Positions 51,892 through 61,268 of a stretch of DNA of 64,000 nt are shown piece after piece. Each line of letters opens with the position of its first letter. Within the stretch, counting starts at the first letter, position 1. Made by a program: the position numbers and the translations under genes. The stretch lies in NCBI GenBank assembly GCA_052161625.1, contig CP197412.1; one strand, 5' to 3'. The notes under the pieces were generated by a model. It was not told where the DNA came from and searched no databases. It saw only the letters and a program-made list of their open reading frames with translations. This stretch comes from JBKCUI01 sp052161625 (lineage in GTDB: Bacteria > Planctomycetota > Planctomycetia > Pirellulales > Pirellulaceae).

Positions 51892-52422
51892 TTAATACTT
51901 CGCTGCGACGGACGATTCGCTAGAAGTTGATATGTCTTGAGCATCAGCTTGTTTGAAAATGTTCCGTGCTTTTTGAGTCTCTTCTGAGTTTTCAGAATGA
52001 ACAGAAACAAGGCAGCGACCCCCCTTGATTTTTCCCTCGAATTTCTTCGCCTCGTATTCGGGTATTCCCAAGCCGATCAGCCCGCCCGAGATGCCACCGA
52101 CAGTCCCGCCTAGCGCGGACCCTGCGAAGGCCGCCATGATGGGTCCAGCAGCGATGAAAGGTCCAACGCCTGGAATTGCCAGGGCGCCGATTCCTATCAA
52201 CCATCCGAGTCCGCCACCTAGAACGGCACCGGTGCCTGCACCGATGGTGGCTCCTTCTGGCGACTTTGTTTCATTATCGACGGCGAAATCCTTTCCCCCC
52301 TCGCTATCGGGCATCAAAACAGAGATGTCATTGGCCGTAAATCCTGCGGCTTTAAGGTTGTTGACCACAGTGGTTGCTTCGATCGATGTCTTTACAGTAC
52401 AAAATATGGCGAGTGCCATGGT
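51892..52422 (-). CDS. General-stress-protein-like (GsiB/YflT-type) protein with a glycine-rich helix
   Basis: A 176-aa protein from ATG 52422, with AAGGA upstream. The N-terminal ferredoxin-like part (ALAIFCTVKTSIEATTVVNNLKAAGFTANDISVLMPDSEG) matches the general stress protein 17M/YflT domain. A long Gly-rich hydrophobic stretch follows (about 65-125, GAGTGAVLGGGLGWLIGIGALAIPGVGPFIAAGP). The C-terminal part repeats a similar fold (GGRCLVSVHSENSEETQKA). It is probably membrane-associated and stress-induced. Confidence 0.85.
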   Translation of the reverse strand, partial: TMALAIFCTVKTSIEATTVVNNLKAAGFTANDISVLMPDSEGGKDFAVDNETKSPEGATIGAGTGAVLGGGLGWLIGIGALAIPGVGPFIAAGPIMAAFAGSALGGTVGGISGGLIGLGIPEYEAKKFEGKIKGGRCLVSVHSENSEETQKARNIFKQADAQDISTSSESSVAAKY

Positions 52423-52450
52423 GGAATCCTTGAGGTTGTAATAGCTGAAG

Positions 52451-52837
52451 TTAGTTCGAATTGGCGACGTCGAGTTGACTGTCGACTTTGGTTTCGCCAG
52501 CAACTTTGCGAGCGATTGTTTCGATTCGTTGTTTCTCATCTGCCGACGAGACCGGACCGCGCAGAGTGACCTTCCCATCCTGGGTCACAATCTTGACGTT
52601 TTGCGCGTTGACCGACATATCCGTAGCAACTATCTGCCGGCGGATGCTTGCCGTAATGTCGATGTCTTTTTGATTTTCGTTCTGATCAAAAGGGGTTTTG
52701 TTTGCACCGTTTTGATCACGTTGGTTGATCGCGGAATTGTCGCTCTTGGTCGGAGATTTGTTTGCATAGTCGCAACCGCTCACTGCCAAAGCGAAAAGGA
52801 AGACGATGGACAAGCATTTCACGTTTACGTTCCTCAT
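52451..52837 (-). CDS. BON-domain lipoprotein
   Basis: A 128-aa protein. Its signal peptide ends with the lipobox VSGC. A polar Asn/Asp-rich linker (about 22-55) leads to a single BON domain: ITASIRRQIVATDMSVNAQNVKIVTQDGKVTLRGPVSSADEKQRIETIARKVAG. BON domains bind membranes or phospholipids and are typical of osmotic-stress proteins such as OsmY. It is the first gene of the three-gene stress cluster. Confidence 0.92.
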   Translation of the reverse strand: MRNVNVKCLSIVFLFALAVSGCDYANKSPTKSDNSAINQRDQNGANKTPFDQNENQKDIDITASIRRQIVATDMSVNAQNVKIVTQDGKVTLRGPVSSADEKQRIETIARKVAGETKVDSQLDVANSN

Positions 52838-53234
52838 GGGGTATTAGGGCGTGTCATAGATTCCAGTATTCCATTCAAGGTCAGTGTGGAGTATCCAAGG
52901 AACTCCCAATCCTGCGTGGCGGAATTAGCTACGAACAGTTTTTGGGACGGATTCTGGATCGTGATGATTGGGTGTTGTTAGCAGCGAAACCAAACCTCAT
53001 GCGGAGCTTTGGCGAAACGTACGGTTCAGCGAGAACGTTGGTCTTCGTCTTCCGCATCTTCTCTTTTTTGCATTTCCCCTTCCAATCTGTTGACCTGGCT
53101 TCGCAAATGCATAAGTTATGCATGTGTGTAGTGTGTTTGGGTTTTTGGTTGCATTCTGCGGCGGGCTTCAGTGGTTTGGCTGTCTTGGGCACTAGATCGC
53201 TGTTTTGGCCCCTAGATCAACGAGGAGAGGGAAG
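52838..53234. other. 397-base intergenic stretch
   Basis: This divergent gap should hold the promoters of the BON lipoprotein (leftward) and the DUF1559 gene (rightward). No gene was recognised. A short piece at about 53004-53037 loosely recalls group II intron domain V (GTACGGTTC), but the 5' strand does not pair. No clear terminator or riboswitch was seen. Confidence 0.45.
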
Positions 53235-54266
53235 ATGGTACGAGCGAGTGATAGGAGAATGGGTTTTACGTTGGTAGAGCTATTGGTTGTCATCGCGATC
53301 ATTGGGATTTTGGTCGGGTTGCTACTTCCTGCGGTGCAAGCGGCGCGGGAGGCTGCGCGACGCATGTCTTGTTCGAACAATATTCGGCAGCTTGGCCTTG
53401 CCACTCTCAACTACGAATCCGCCTATCGACGATTGCCGGGATTGATGGGATCGAGCACCTATTCGGCCCAAGCCCGCGTGTTGCCCTATATGGAGCAGAC
53501 TGCGCTTCATGATTTGGTGGATTACGGACGTCCCTTGCTAGTCGGTCCTGCTTTCGCGGCTCGCTTCGACATCGCGTTAGCTGGAATGGTGGGAGCGAAG
53601 TTGCCCATCCTGTTGTGTCCGAGCGATGGCGAGGACCCATTCTTTCCAGTTATCTGGTCGGACGGTTCGGCAGGGCGGAGCGCGGGGCTGAACTATATGT
53701 TCAGTATCGGAAGCGGCCGTGGCACGACCTACGATGATCGCTTTGAGACCGATGGAATGATGTGGGAGCGATCTTTTGCGCGGCTTAGCAAGTGTACCGA
53801 TGGGACTTCGAATACGGTTTTGATCGCTGAGACCCTTCTGGGGGACAAGAGCACGTTGACAACGCCTCCGACGAAGTTGCCGATGCGAGTGATTGCCAAT
53901 TGGCCGGGAACGACAAGCAACCCGGCCGGCCCGGGCTGGGTCTCGGGAGGATTGATCAGCAATCCCAATCTCAGCGCGATTTTTCCGAGCGTTACGAATA
54001 GCTTCCGCGGTAATCGAGGGGAGAGTTGGATCCGAGGCGTTCCATTCGCCACGACCATCAATGGGTACCTGACCCCCAATTCACGCATCGCGGACATCGG
54101 TATCCACGGTCGGGGCTTCTACTCCTCGCGAAGTATGCACAATGGCGGTGCACAGCTTGGTTTCTTAGACGGATCTGTTCGTTTCGTTTCGAACCATGTC
54201 GAGGAACTACCCTACCGAAATAGCTTCTCCGCCAACGGTGGAGAAGTCTCCGTGCTACAAGACTAG
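53235..54266 (+). CDS. DUF1559 prepilin-like protein (second copy)
   Basis: A 343-aa DUF1559 protein with RRMGFTLVELLVVIAIIGILVGLLLPAVQAAREAARRMSCSN at the N-terminus, PILLCPSDGEDP in the middle, and SMHNGGAQLGFLDGSVRFV near the end. The ATG at 53235 has GAGGAGAGGGAAG directly upstream. It differs from the copy at 44.6 kb in the middle region. It is followed 46 bases later by an exported protein gene on the same strand. Confidence 0.93.
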   Translation: MVRASDRRMGFTLVELLVVIAIIGILVGLLLPAVQAAREAARRMSCSNNIRQLGLATLNYESAYRRLPGLMGSSTYSAQARVLPYMEQTALHDLVDYGRPLLVGPAFAARFDIALAGMVGAKLPILLCPSDGEDPFFPVIWSDGSAGRSAGLNYMFSIGSGRGTTYDDRFETDGMMWERSFARLSKCTDGTSNTVLIAETLLGDKSTLTTPPTKLPMRVIANWPGTTSNPAGPGWVSGGLISNPNLSAIFPSVTNSFRGNRGESWIRGVPFATTINGYLTPNSRIADIGIHGRGFYSSRSMHNGGAQLGFLDGSVRFVSNHVEELPYRNSFSANGGEVSVLQD

Positions 54267-54312
54267 TCAAAAACATAACCAACCTCTGCACCTTTATCCT
54301 ATTCTATCTAAC

Positions 54313-55683
54313 ATGAAAAAAGAACTTGTTTGCGCCTTCCTCGCTTTGGGTTTTTGGAGCCACTCGTGCATTGGCAAAAGCCCGGGAATCGATCCGAAGG
54401 ATGCGTCTGCCTCGCCGAAGCTGCGAACCGTTGCCCGTCTCTTTTGGCAGGACACGAGCACGCAATCGGTTCGATGGGGGGATCTCCAAAGATCTGGCGA
54501 ATCGTGGCAGTTGGTTCCTCAGCCGCTTGCAAGCTTCCCTGCGTTGAACCTGGACAATCAAAGCTTGGTGCAAATGGAAGCGATCGATCAAGTTCTGTTG
54601 ATCGGCATCCACGACACGGAGAAAGGCTCGTTCGAAAGTGGTTGGGTTGCATTCGACTCGGGGGTCACGAAAGAGGAACATGGCGACCATTTCCATTGGC
54701 AATACGAAACTGCGCCAACGCTGCTCGTCAAACAACTGGATAAAGAGCAGGGAAACCCGGCTCACGTTTATCAGTACAACCAATTGTTCGTCATCGCCAA
54801 CGACGCGTTAAACGGTTTTACGGTGGTCGATCCGCTTGCGATTCGAGCAGGCCGATCGAACGTGTCTCGGTTTTATTCAGGCGGAGGAAACCACATCACA
54901 TTGGCTGCCCCAAGTCGAGACGTAGTCTACGCAACCTGGGCAGATCGGGACGGCGACAATATGGGAAGGATCGATGTCGTCAATACAGGTGAGAACGCGA
55001 AGCAAAAGGGGTATTCGTTCAAGCTGCCGACCGGTGGATTGCATGGTGCAACAGCCAACTCCGGTAGGGTTTTCTTTGCCCCAGCAGACGGTATTTGGTC
55101 GGTGCGCTCCGATTCGATGCTCCAGGCACCGCCCACAGACCATTCGATCGAGCACATTTCTCTTGGTGTGGATTCGGTCACCGGTCGACCCAACCGTACC
55201 GGAGCGTTTGTGAACCATCGGAACCATGTCCTATTTACGTATGGATCCGGGACGAATTCTCAATTGGGGATAATCGATGCCGGCGCATCGCGTTTGGAGT
55301 TGAAGCAGCTTGCGATTCCAACGACGGAAGGCTTAGCTCTGGTCACTCCGAAGACAGCTACGACTCGCGCAGGAAAAGAACTTGCGCTCGTAGTTCAAGA
55401 TCGACGCCAAAGCGAGGCACAGGAATCGCTTGCAATCATCGATCTTGATCCCAATGGGGACAAGCGTTTGGAAGATGCCAACGTCATCAAGACACTCGAG
55501 CTCGGGCCGAGCAAGATCGAGGGTCATTCGGGACATCACGAAATCTGTTTTCTCCCGGAGAACCGATTGGCTTGTGTTTCGAACCCGGGAGATGGAACGA
55601 TTTGGCTCCTCTCGATGACCGACTTCACCGTGCAGGCCAAGCTATCCGTCGGCGGAACGCCCGGCAGATTGATTGCTCCATAA
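54313..55683 (+). CDS. Exported beta-propeller-like protein of unknown function
   Basis: A 456-aa protein with a signal peptide (MKKELVCAFLALGFWSHSCIG). The mature part is strand-rich with repeated blade-like units, such as GNHITLAAPSRDVVYATWADRDGDNMGRIDVVNTG and GHHEICFLPENRLACVSNPGDGTIWLLSMTDFTVQAKLSVGGTPGRLIA. This suggests a beta-propeller, perhaps of the YVTN type. The family was not recognised. It lies in an operon-like position after the DUF1559 gene and converges with the PQQ dehydrogenase gene. Confidence 0.7.
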   Translation: MKKELVCAFLALGFWSHSCIGKSPGIDPKDASASPKLRTVARLFWQDTSTQSVRWGDLQRSGESWQLVPQPLASFPALNLDNQSLVQMEAIDQVLLIGIHDTEKGSFESGWVAFDSGVTKEEHGDHFHWQYETAPTLLVKQLDKEQGNPAHVYQYNQLFVIANDALNGFTVVDPLAIRAGRSNVSRFYSGGGNHITLAAPSRDVVYATWADRDGDNMGRIDVVNTGENAKQKGYSFKLPTGGLHGATANSGRVFFAPADGIWSVRSDSMLQAPPTDHSIEHISLGVDSVTGRPNRTGAFVNHRNHVLFTYGSGTNSQLGIIDAGASRLELKQLAIPTTEGLALVTPKTATTRAGKELALVVQDRRQSEAQESLAIIDLDPNGDKRLEDANVIKTLELGPSKIEGHSGHHEICFLPENRLACVSNPGDGTIWLLSMTDFTVQAKLSVGGTPGRLIAP

Positions 55684-55706
55684 GGCTGCTCAGCGAGTGA
55701 ACCAAT

Positions 55707-58700
55707 TCATTCGACGGCATGACCGCCTGTTGCACCGAAGTTCTTCAGCGAAGCGGGAGAGCCATCGAGGCTGGCGAGATAGGCTACCAAGTCTCGCAAT
55801 TCTCGTTTCGTTAGGTACTTCGTTAAATCGGCGGGCATGGATGAAAGGCCTTTTTTGCGGCTGACGATTGCGTCCTTCTCGATCTCAATCACCGCACCTT
55901 GCGCGTCCATGAGACTGAGTTTGGTGTCGGTTTCGCTCTTCAGGATCCCCGAGATCGTTTCATCGTCTTCAGTTAGCAAGACGACGGTTTCGAAGCCTTG
56001 CGCGATGGCTTGATTGGGAGCGACGATTGCCTCGAGGAGATAGGTTCGATCCTTTTGTTTTCCAAGTTCGCTCAGAACGGGGCCAACTTCGCCTCCGGTT
56101 TCCCCAACTTTGTGGCAGCGCACGCACGAGAGGTTGCTTCGGGTGAAAAAGAGTTCGCGTCCTGCCTCACCATCTCCTCCATCCACGCAATCCGAGTAGG
56201 CTGCTTTGGGATCGGAAGCAGCTTTGGAGGCGGATTCCTTGTCACGAGCTTCCAGCGTTCGCTTCATCTCGTCCGTCCCTTTGGCCGCGATCGCTTCTGT
56301 GGCATTGAGCCAAGTATCTTTGGGCAGGGATCCAGCGAAGAAGGCAGGCGCTGACTTGGTGAGCAAGGCTTGAGCGATGGAATCGTCGAGTGCGGGGATG
56401 AGGTCCCAAGCGGCTTGTCGTTCGCCGGTCGATTTCGATGCAATGGCCTTCTCGACAGCGGAACCCGCTGCGGGCTTGTCGATCTTTGCGAGGGATCGCA
56501 TCGTCGCAATCCGCACCGATTCTTGCGAGTCCTGCAGGAGTGAAGTGGACTGTTTCTTCAATTCATTCGGATTCAATGTCGCGAGGGCGGCGATCGCATC
56601 GGCTCGGCGGCGCGGCGATGCTTTGGAATCGAGGACAATCGATTCGATGAGGCTGGCAATTTCCTTCATGTCGTACTTTGCGCCGACTTTGAAGAATGCG
56701 TCGCGGACGGCATCTGGCGTGGCGGCTAACGCAGCGACATTTTGTTGCAATCGCTCGATCACGCGTGTGGCGGAGCGGTCGGGGAGGGGCAAATGCCGAT
56801 TCATGATTTTGTCACGCAACCCGGGAGCGGCCCAATCTCCGAGAAGATTCATCGCTTCCTCTCGCATCTTTTCGGTCCCTACATTCGATGTCACGAACGC
56901 GATGAGCCGATCGATGTTTGCATCTTGTCCGAGTCGGTAATTCGCGTGAAGGATTCGCTGCACAATCGGCTCATCGAATTCGCGGGCGATGGTGAGAGCA
57001 GCCAGTGCAGGCAACTCCGAGTGGAGTTCGGGAACGTCGTAGATAGCCCGTGCCGCTTCTTTCGCGACACGCACCGATGCGTCCCCCAACAGATTTTTAA
57101 TCGCAGGGTTCTTGGCTTTCCGAAGGGCAACAGCCAGGACGACGCGCACGGAGTCGTTGGGGTGTTTGCTCCATCGTTCGATACCTTCTTTGTCGATCGC
57201 CTTGGATACGGCCATGATTGCCGCGTGTCGCAACACAGGATCTTGATCGGCATTGTCGACGACCGCCTTCGCGACTTGTTCTAACGCGGAGGATTTTTTC
57301 TTCGTAGCCACTGCCAACATGGCTTGCCGCCGAACGACCGGGGAGGGGTGGAGAACGAGATCGGCAAGGCTTTGGTCCGAGAATTCTATTTTGCTTTCGG
57401 CGAGCGCGTCGCATGCGCGTGCGACCACGTATTCATCGGAATTGCTGAGAGCACCGATCAGGGCCGTGCCCGCGACGGTGTCATTTTGTTTTCGGACGAT
57501 TTGTCCAAGCCCCCAGACTGCGTGTAGTTTTTCGTTACGCGACTTTGCATTTTGCAAAACGTTGACCAGGGCGGTGACGTTTTTTCGGTTTGCTAGTTCC
57601 CACTGTGCTTCGAGTCGCAATCTTCGGTCTTGGGAAGCAAGCAAGGCGACGAGTTCTTGGTCCGATCGCGATCGGAATCCTTGTTTCAATTCTGCGGCAG
57701 ACAGCTTCCCTGCGTTTTGGACCTCGATCGACTTGGATGCAAACCGATACAAGCGACCTTTGTTTTCGCCGTTCCAACCGTTGACCCAATCGCTGACGAC
57801 CAGGCTTCCGTCTGGGGCTGTATCGATATCGGTCGCAAGGATTTGCCAGATGAATTGCTCGTTCTTGTCGATTTCGAACGTAGCCCCTTTCGGTTTCAGT
57901 TGGATGCGCCGGATTCCGCTGTTAGACGATTGTCCTCGGAAATCGCAGAGGAAGAACGCGTTCTTGTACTGCTCGCTATTCTCCAACCCGACACCGGTGT
58001 AGCAGATCAGTCCGGAGGGGCCATCGCTGAGATTGGCGATAGGAGGAACGATGTATGCTGGGCTTTCGGTTCCTTCGTAGGGGTACCAGATTTTTTCTCG
58101 ATTGAAGGGGCCTCGATCCGAAAGGTATTGGTACATCATCCGCCACCCCGTGTCGCCTCCTTGAACGACCTGTACCCATCGCGCCTTGTCCCCGGAGTCC
58201 GAGTTGTTGTCTCCGGTGAACAGATTTCCTTCATCGTCGAAGGCCAGTTCTTGAGGGTTGCGAAGGCCGGTCGCGAAGACCTCCAAGTTGCCACCATCGA
58301 GATCGCAACGGAACACTGCGCCGCTTTCGGGGTCTTGGAAGGTACCGTTTGGCGTGTCGATCGAGTATCCGCGATCCCCGATGGAGAAATAGAGTCGTCC
58401 GTCTGGCCCGAGGATCAGTCCGTGCATATCGTGGCCGCGAAATGCGACGCGAACACCGTAGCCGTCCGATAGGACGATACGTTCATCGGCAACCAGATCG
58501 TTGTTCGAGTCCTTGAATCCCCACAGTTTAGGAATGTTGGTGTAGTACACCATATCGTCTCGAATGAGAACGCCCGCACCGGTCCCTTCTTCAATTCCGT
58601 TGAAGCCGGAGACGAATACTTTGCTGTCATCGGCACGATGATCACCGTCCTTGTCGAGGAGTACGCGGATGAGGTCATCGAATCGTTCGTAGTCGGAAGA

Positions 58701-59150
58701 TTCTTTTCCGAGCAGTTCGCGATGGTAACGAATGCGGTCTTGGACGTTCATCGCAGCCAGGTCAGCGTCGAGCCATTTCCCATCGTGGCCTCGGTTATCG
58801 GTAACCCCTTTGTTTTGGCGATAGGATTCGCAAACGAAGACACGGCCCATACGGTCGAACGCGAAGGCCACGGGGTTGGCGAACATCGGTTCGGCGGCGA
58901 ACAAGTTGCAGTCCATCGATTCCGGGAACTTAAAGGAGCCGATGGCTGTTTCGCCTTCATCGGACGCTGGTGCGAGCGCGGGAACCTCACCTCCTTTTGG
59001 TTTCGTCGGTTCTTGTGCGAAGCCGTTTTGCATCGCCATCATGTTCAGGCCGAGCATCGCGGTGAGAGAGGCTATTTTCGTTCCATGGATGAGAGACTGC
59101 GACAGGATGGAACGGCGAAGGCGAACGGAGGAAGCGAGTGTTGGGTTCAT
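55707..59150 (-). CDS. Exported PQQ-type dehydrogenase with HEAT repeats and cytochrome c domain (PVC type)
   Basis: A 1147-aa protein in the arrangement typical of planctomycetes and relatives. An N-terminal signal region ends near NGFAQEP. A sugar-dehydrogenase-like propeller spans about 50-420 (AFDRMGRVFVCESYRQN, GPDGRLYFSIGDRGYSIDTPNG, RNPQELAFDDEGNLFTGDNNSDSGDKARW). HEAT/Armadillo-like repeats fill about 450-950. A C-terminal cytochrome c domain has CVRCHKVGETGGEVGPVLSELG. It probably oxidises a sugar or alcohol in the periplasm and passes electrons to its heme. The start at 59150 is not certain; 59213 is also open. Confidence 0.9.
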   Translation of the reverse strand: MNPTLASSVRLRRSILSQSLIHGTKIASLTAMLGLNMMAMQNGFAQEPTKPKGGEVPALAPASDEGETAIGSFKFPESMDCNLFAAEPMFANPVAFAFDRMGRVFVCESYRQNKGVTDNRGHDGKWLDADLAAMNVQDRIRYHRELLGKESSDYERFDDLIRVLLDKDGDHRADDSKVFVSGFNGIEEGTGAGVLIRDDMVYYTNIPKLWGFKDSNNDLVADERIVLSDGYGVRVAFRGHDMHGLILGPDGRLYFSIGDRGYSIDTPNGTFQDPESGAVFRCDLDGGNLEVFATGLRNPQELAFDDEGNLFTGDNNSDSGDKARWVQVVQGGDTGWRMMYQYLSDRGPFNREKIWYPYEGTESPAYIVPPIANLSDGPSGLICYTGVGLENSEQYKNAFFLCDFRGQSSNSGIRRIQLKPKGATFEIDKNEQFIWQILATDIDTAPDGSLVVSDWVNGWNGENKGRLYRFASKSIEVQNAGKLSAAELKQGFRSRSDQELVALLASQDRRLRLEAQWELANRKNVTALVNVLQNAKSRNEKLHAVWGLGQIVRKQNDTVAGTALIGALSNSDEYVVARACDALAESKIEFSDQSLADLVLHPSPVVRRQAMLAVATKKKSSALEQVAKAVVDNADQDPVLRHAAIMAVSKAIDKEGIERWSKHPNDSVRVVLAVALRKAKNPAIKNLLGDASVRVAKEAARAIYDVPELHSELPALAALTIAREFDEPIVQRILHANYRLGQDANIDRLIAFVTSNVGTEKMREEAMNLLGDWAAPGLRDKIMNRHLPLPDRSATRVIERLQQNVAALAATPDAVRDAFFKVGAKYDMKEIASLIESIVLDSKASPRRRADAIAALATLNPNELKKQSTSLLQDSQESVRIATMRSLAKIDKPAAGSAVEKAIASKSTGERQAAWDLIPALDDSIAQALLTKSAPAFFAGSLPKDTWLNATEAIAAKGTDEMKRTLEARDKESASKAASDPKAAYSDCVDGGDGEAGRELFFTRSNLSCVRCHKVGETGGEVGPVLSELGKQKDRTYLLEAIVAPNQAIAQGFETVVLLTEDDETISGILKSETDTKLSLMDAQGAVIEIEKDAIVSRKKGLSSMPADLTKYLTKRELRDLVAYLASLDGSPASLKNFGATGGHAVE

Positions 59151-59422
59151 AGGACGAGAGAGAGTTCGCAGGAAAGGAGAGACAAATTGCAAGGTTCGGT
59201 TTGTTGTGAGCATTGGAATGTGGCGAGCAAGGGGGTAGCGAATCCCCGCTTTCGCGATCGTATGGTAATCTGGACGTCGGTAGCGGGCGAGTCCGAAAGG
59301 TACCCTAGGCTGTTGAAACCGAAATCGGCGAGGAATCTGAGCGGTGTGGGACCTACTCGTTCGAAGGGAAAAGGTTAGGATACCGACTCAATTCTAATAG
59401 TTCTTGCACCGGGTAACCCTTT

Positions 59423-60154
59423 ATGTCTTTGGGTAACGACCTCAAAATTTTGTACCATTTGGTTCTTCGTCCTGTTCGAGGGAAAACGCACTCCGAGCGG
59501 ATGGAAAGTTTTTACGCGGGCCAAGCGGAGGGATATGACGATTTTCGAAAGCGGCTTCTGCAGGGTCGCGAGGATGTCTATCGCGAGGTAGTCGATCGGA
59601 GCGAGGGTGGCGTATGGGTCGATATGGGGGGCGGAACCGGATCGAACTTGGAATTCGCTGGCGACGGAATCCGGCGTTTTGAGAAGGTTTATGTCGTCGA
59701 TTTAGCCGAGTCGCTGTTAGGGATTGTCAAAAAGCGATCTGTGAAGAATGGTTGGTCGAACGTGGAGGCGGTTGTAGGAGACGCGACCCAGTGGGTGCCG
59801 CCGGAGGGCTCCGCCGACGTCGTCACCTTTTCCTATTCCCTGACGATGATTCCCGATTGGTTTGCTGCGATCGACAACGCATTGCGGATACTCAAGCCGG
59901 GAGGATTGATTGGCGTCATCGATTTTTACGTAGCGAGGAAATACCCGATCGATGGTTTGGAGAAGCATCGTTGGGGTACCCGATCGTTTTGGCCGGTTTG
60001 GTTCGCCAACGACAATGTCTTTCCGAGCCCGGATCACCTTCCTTACCTTCAGAAGCATTTCGAAACGTTACGATTGAAGGAGAGTCGCGCCAAAGTTCCT
60101 TACCTACCGTTGGTGCGTACACCTTATTATCAGTTTGTTGGCCGGAAAGCGTAA
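59423..60154 (+). CDS. SAM methyltransferase of the betaine-lipid (BtaB/Bta1) type
   Basis: A 243-aa class I methyltransferase. Its opening, LKILYHLVLRPVRGKTHSERMESFYAGQAEGYDDFRKRLLQGRE, resembles the methyltransferase part of betaine-lipid enzymes, which trimethylate diacylglyceryl-homoserine. The core has VWVDMGGGTGSNLEF, VYVVDLAESLLGIVKKR, VVTFSYSLTMIPDWFAAIDNALRILKPGG, and late Arg/Tyr-rich segments. No BtaA aminocarboxypropyl transferase is encoded nearby, so the lipid role is not proven. A different acceptor is possible. Confidence 0.65.
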   Translation: MSLGNDLKILYHLVLRPVRGKTHSERMESFYAGQAEGYDDFRKRLLQGREDVYREVVDRSEGGVWVDMGGGTGSNLEFAGDGIRRFEKVYVVDLAESLLGIVKKRSVKNGWSNVEAVVGDATQWVPPEGSADVVTFSYSLTMIPDWFAAIDNALRILKPGGLIGVIDFYVARKYPIDGLEKHRWGTRSFWPVWFANDNVFPSPDHLPYLQKHFETLRLKESRAKVPYLPLVRTPYYQFVGRKA

Positions 60155-60210
60155 ACGCCTTGCGGCGTCGCGATGCATTCGGATTCAACTCCACGACCTG
60201 AGGGACACGT

Positions 60211-61122
60211 ATGCCATTCGAGTTTATCTGCCCGTTTTGTCATCACCGGACCAAGGTGGATGATCGGTATGCTGGGCAAACGGGTCCATGTGCTGGCTGT
60301 GGAAAAACTGTTGCGATGCCTCGATACAACGAACGAGGTGTGCTCGAGGCAGCTCCCTTAGTGGTGACTAGTAAGTCAGTCTCGCGTTCGATGGCTCGGA
60401 ATTCGTTCCCGATGTTGATTGCGTCGGCTTGCAGTGCGACTGCGTTGGTTGCTTTGGTCGCAGTGGTCTGGATGGCTTGGCCGACGATCCAAAAGAGGGC
60501 GTTGATTGCGGCGCAGAATCAGGACATCGACAATATGAAGTTGATCGCTAAAGCGCTCAATGAGTATGCCGATCGTCACGGGACCTATCCACCGCCGGTG
60601 GTCTATGATGACAAAGGGATCCCTCTTTACTCATGGCGAGTCTTGATTTTGCCGTTCCTTGGGTATGAGTCGCTGTACCATACGTTTCAGTTGGATCAAC
60701 CCTATGACAGCGCGAACAATTTGCAGTGCATGTCCAAGATGCCTGAGGAGTTTGCGAGTCCTCATTCCGATGCCATGGCAGGTTTTCAAACCAACTACGC
60801 GTTGATCATAGGCCCGGGCACGCTTTTCCCGCCCGCGGGGCCCCTTTCATCGAAGAATATCGATGATCCCACCATTTTGTTGGTAGAGACCAAGCATGGA
60901 TTGGCAAGTTGGACGGAGCCGGGAGATATCGACATTTCGCAAGGGGTGCGTCCTGGCAATCGCCCCATGAAGGACTTGGGTGGTTTGTATCGCGATTCCT
61001 TTACCGCCGTATCGGCGCAGGAGGAAGGGCTTCGAATTCCCAACACGGTCCCTGGAGCAGTACTCGATTCCTTGATCAGCCCGAACGGTGGCGAGAAGGT
61101 GGACGTTTCCACATTCAAATAG
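60211..61122 (+). CDS. Zinc-ribbon membrane protein with DUF1559-type domain
   Basis: A 303-aa protein. The N-terminus is a zinc ribbon (FICPFCHHRTKVDDRYAGQTGPCAGCGKTV, residues about 5-35). One helix follows (MLIASACSATALVALVAVVWMAW, about 68-90). The outer part resembles DUF1559 (IAKALNEYADRHGTYPPPVVYDDKGIPLYSWRVLILPFLGYESLYHTFQLDQPYDS). It lacks the FTLVELLVV prepilin helix, so it is a membrane-anchored relative. It lies 56 bases after the methyltransferase gene and may be cotranscribed. Confidence 0.82.
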   Translation: MPFEFICPFCHHRTKVDDRYAGQTGPCAGCGKTVAMPRYNERGVLEAAPLVVTSKSVSRSMARNSFPMLIASACSATALVALVAVVWMAWPTIQKRALIAAQNQDIDNMKLIAKALNEYADRHGTYPPPVVYDDKGIPLYSWRVLILPFLGYESLYHTFQLDQPYDSANNLQCMSKMPEEFASPHSDAMAGFQTNYALIIGPGTLFPPAGPLSSKNIDDPTILLVETKHGLASWTEPGDIDISQGVRPGNRPMKDLGGLYRDSFTAVSAQEEGLRIPNTVPGAVLDSLISPNGGEKVDVSTFK

Positions 61123-61268
61123 AGATCGCCAATCAAACAGATTTCGATTCGCCATTCGGCCTTCGAGTGGACTGAGTGCTACAATTCGAGCGGGGATTCT
61201 CCCCGGTCCGGAAACACCTCTCGTCTGGATTTCCGTTCTTTTCTCTTGGAAGTGGTGTTGGACGACCT

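Noticed and set aside
53004..53037. Possible group II intron domain V, from GTACGGTTC and a GAAA-like loop
   Set aside because: The 5' strand does not pair with the 3' strand beyond four bases, and no reverse transcriptase or other intron domain is nearby.
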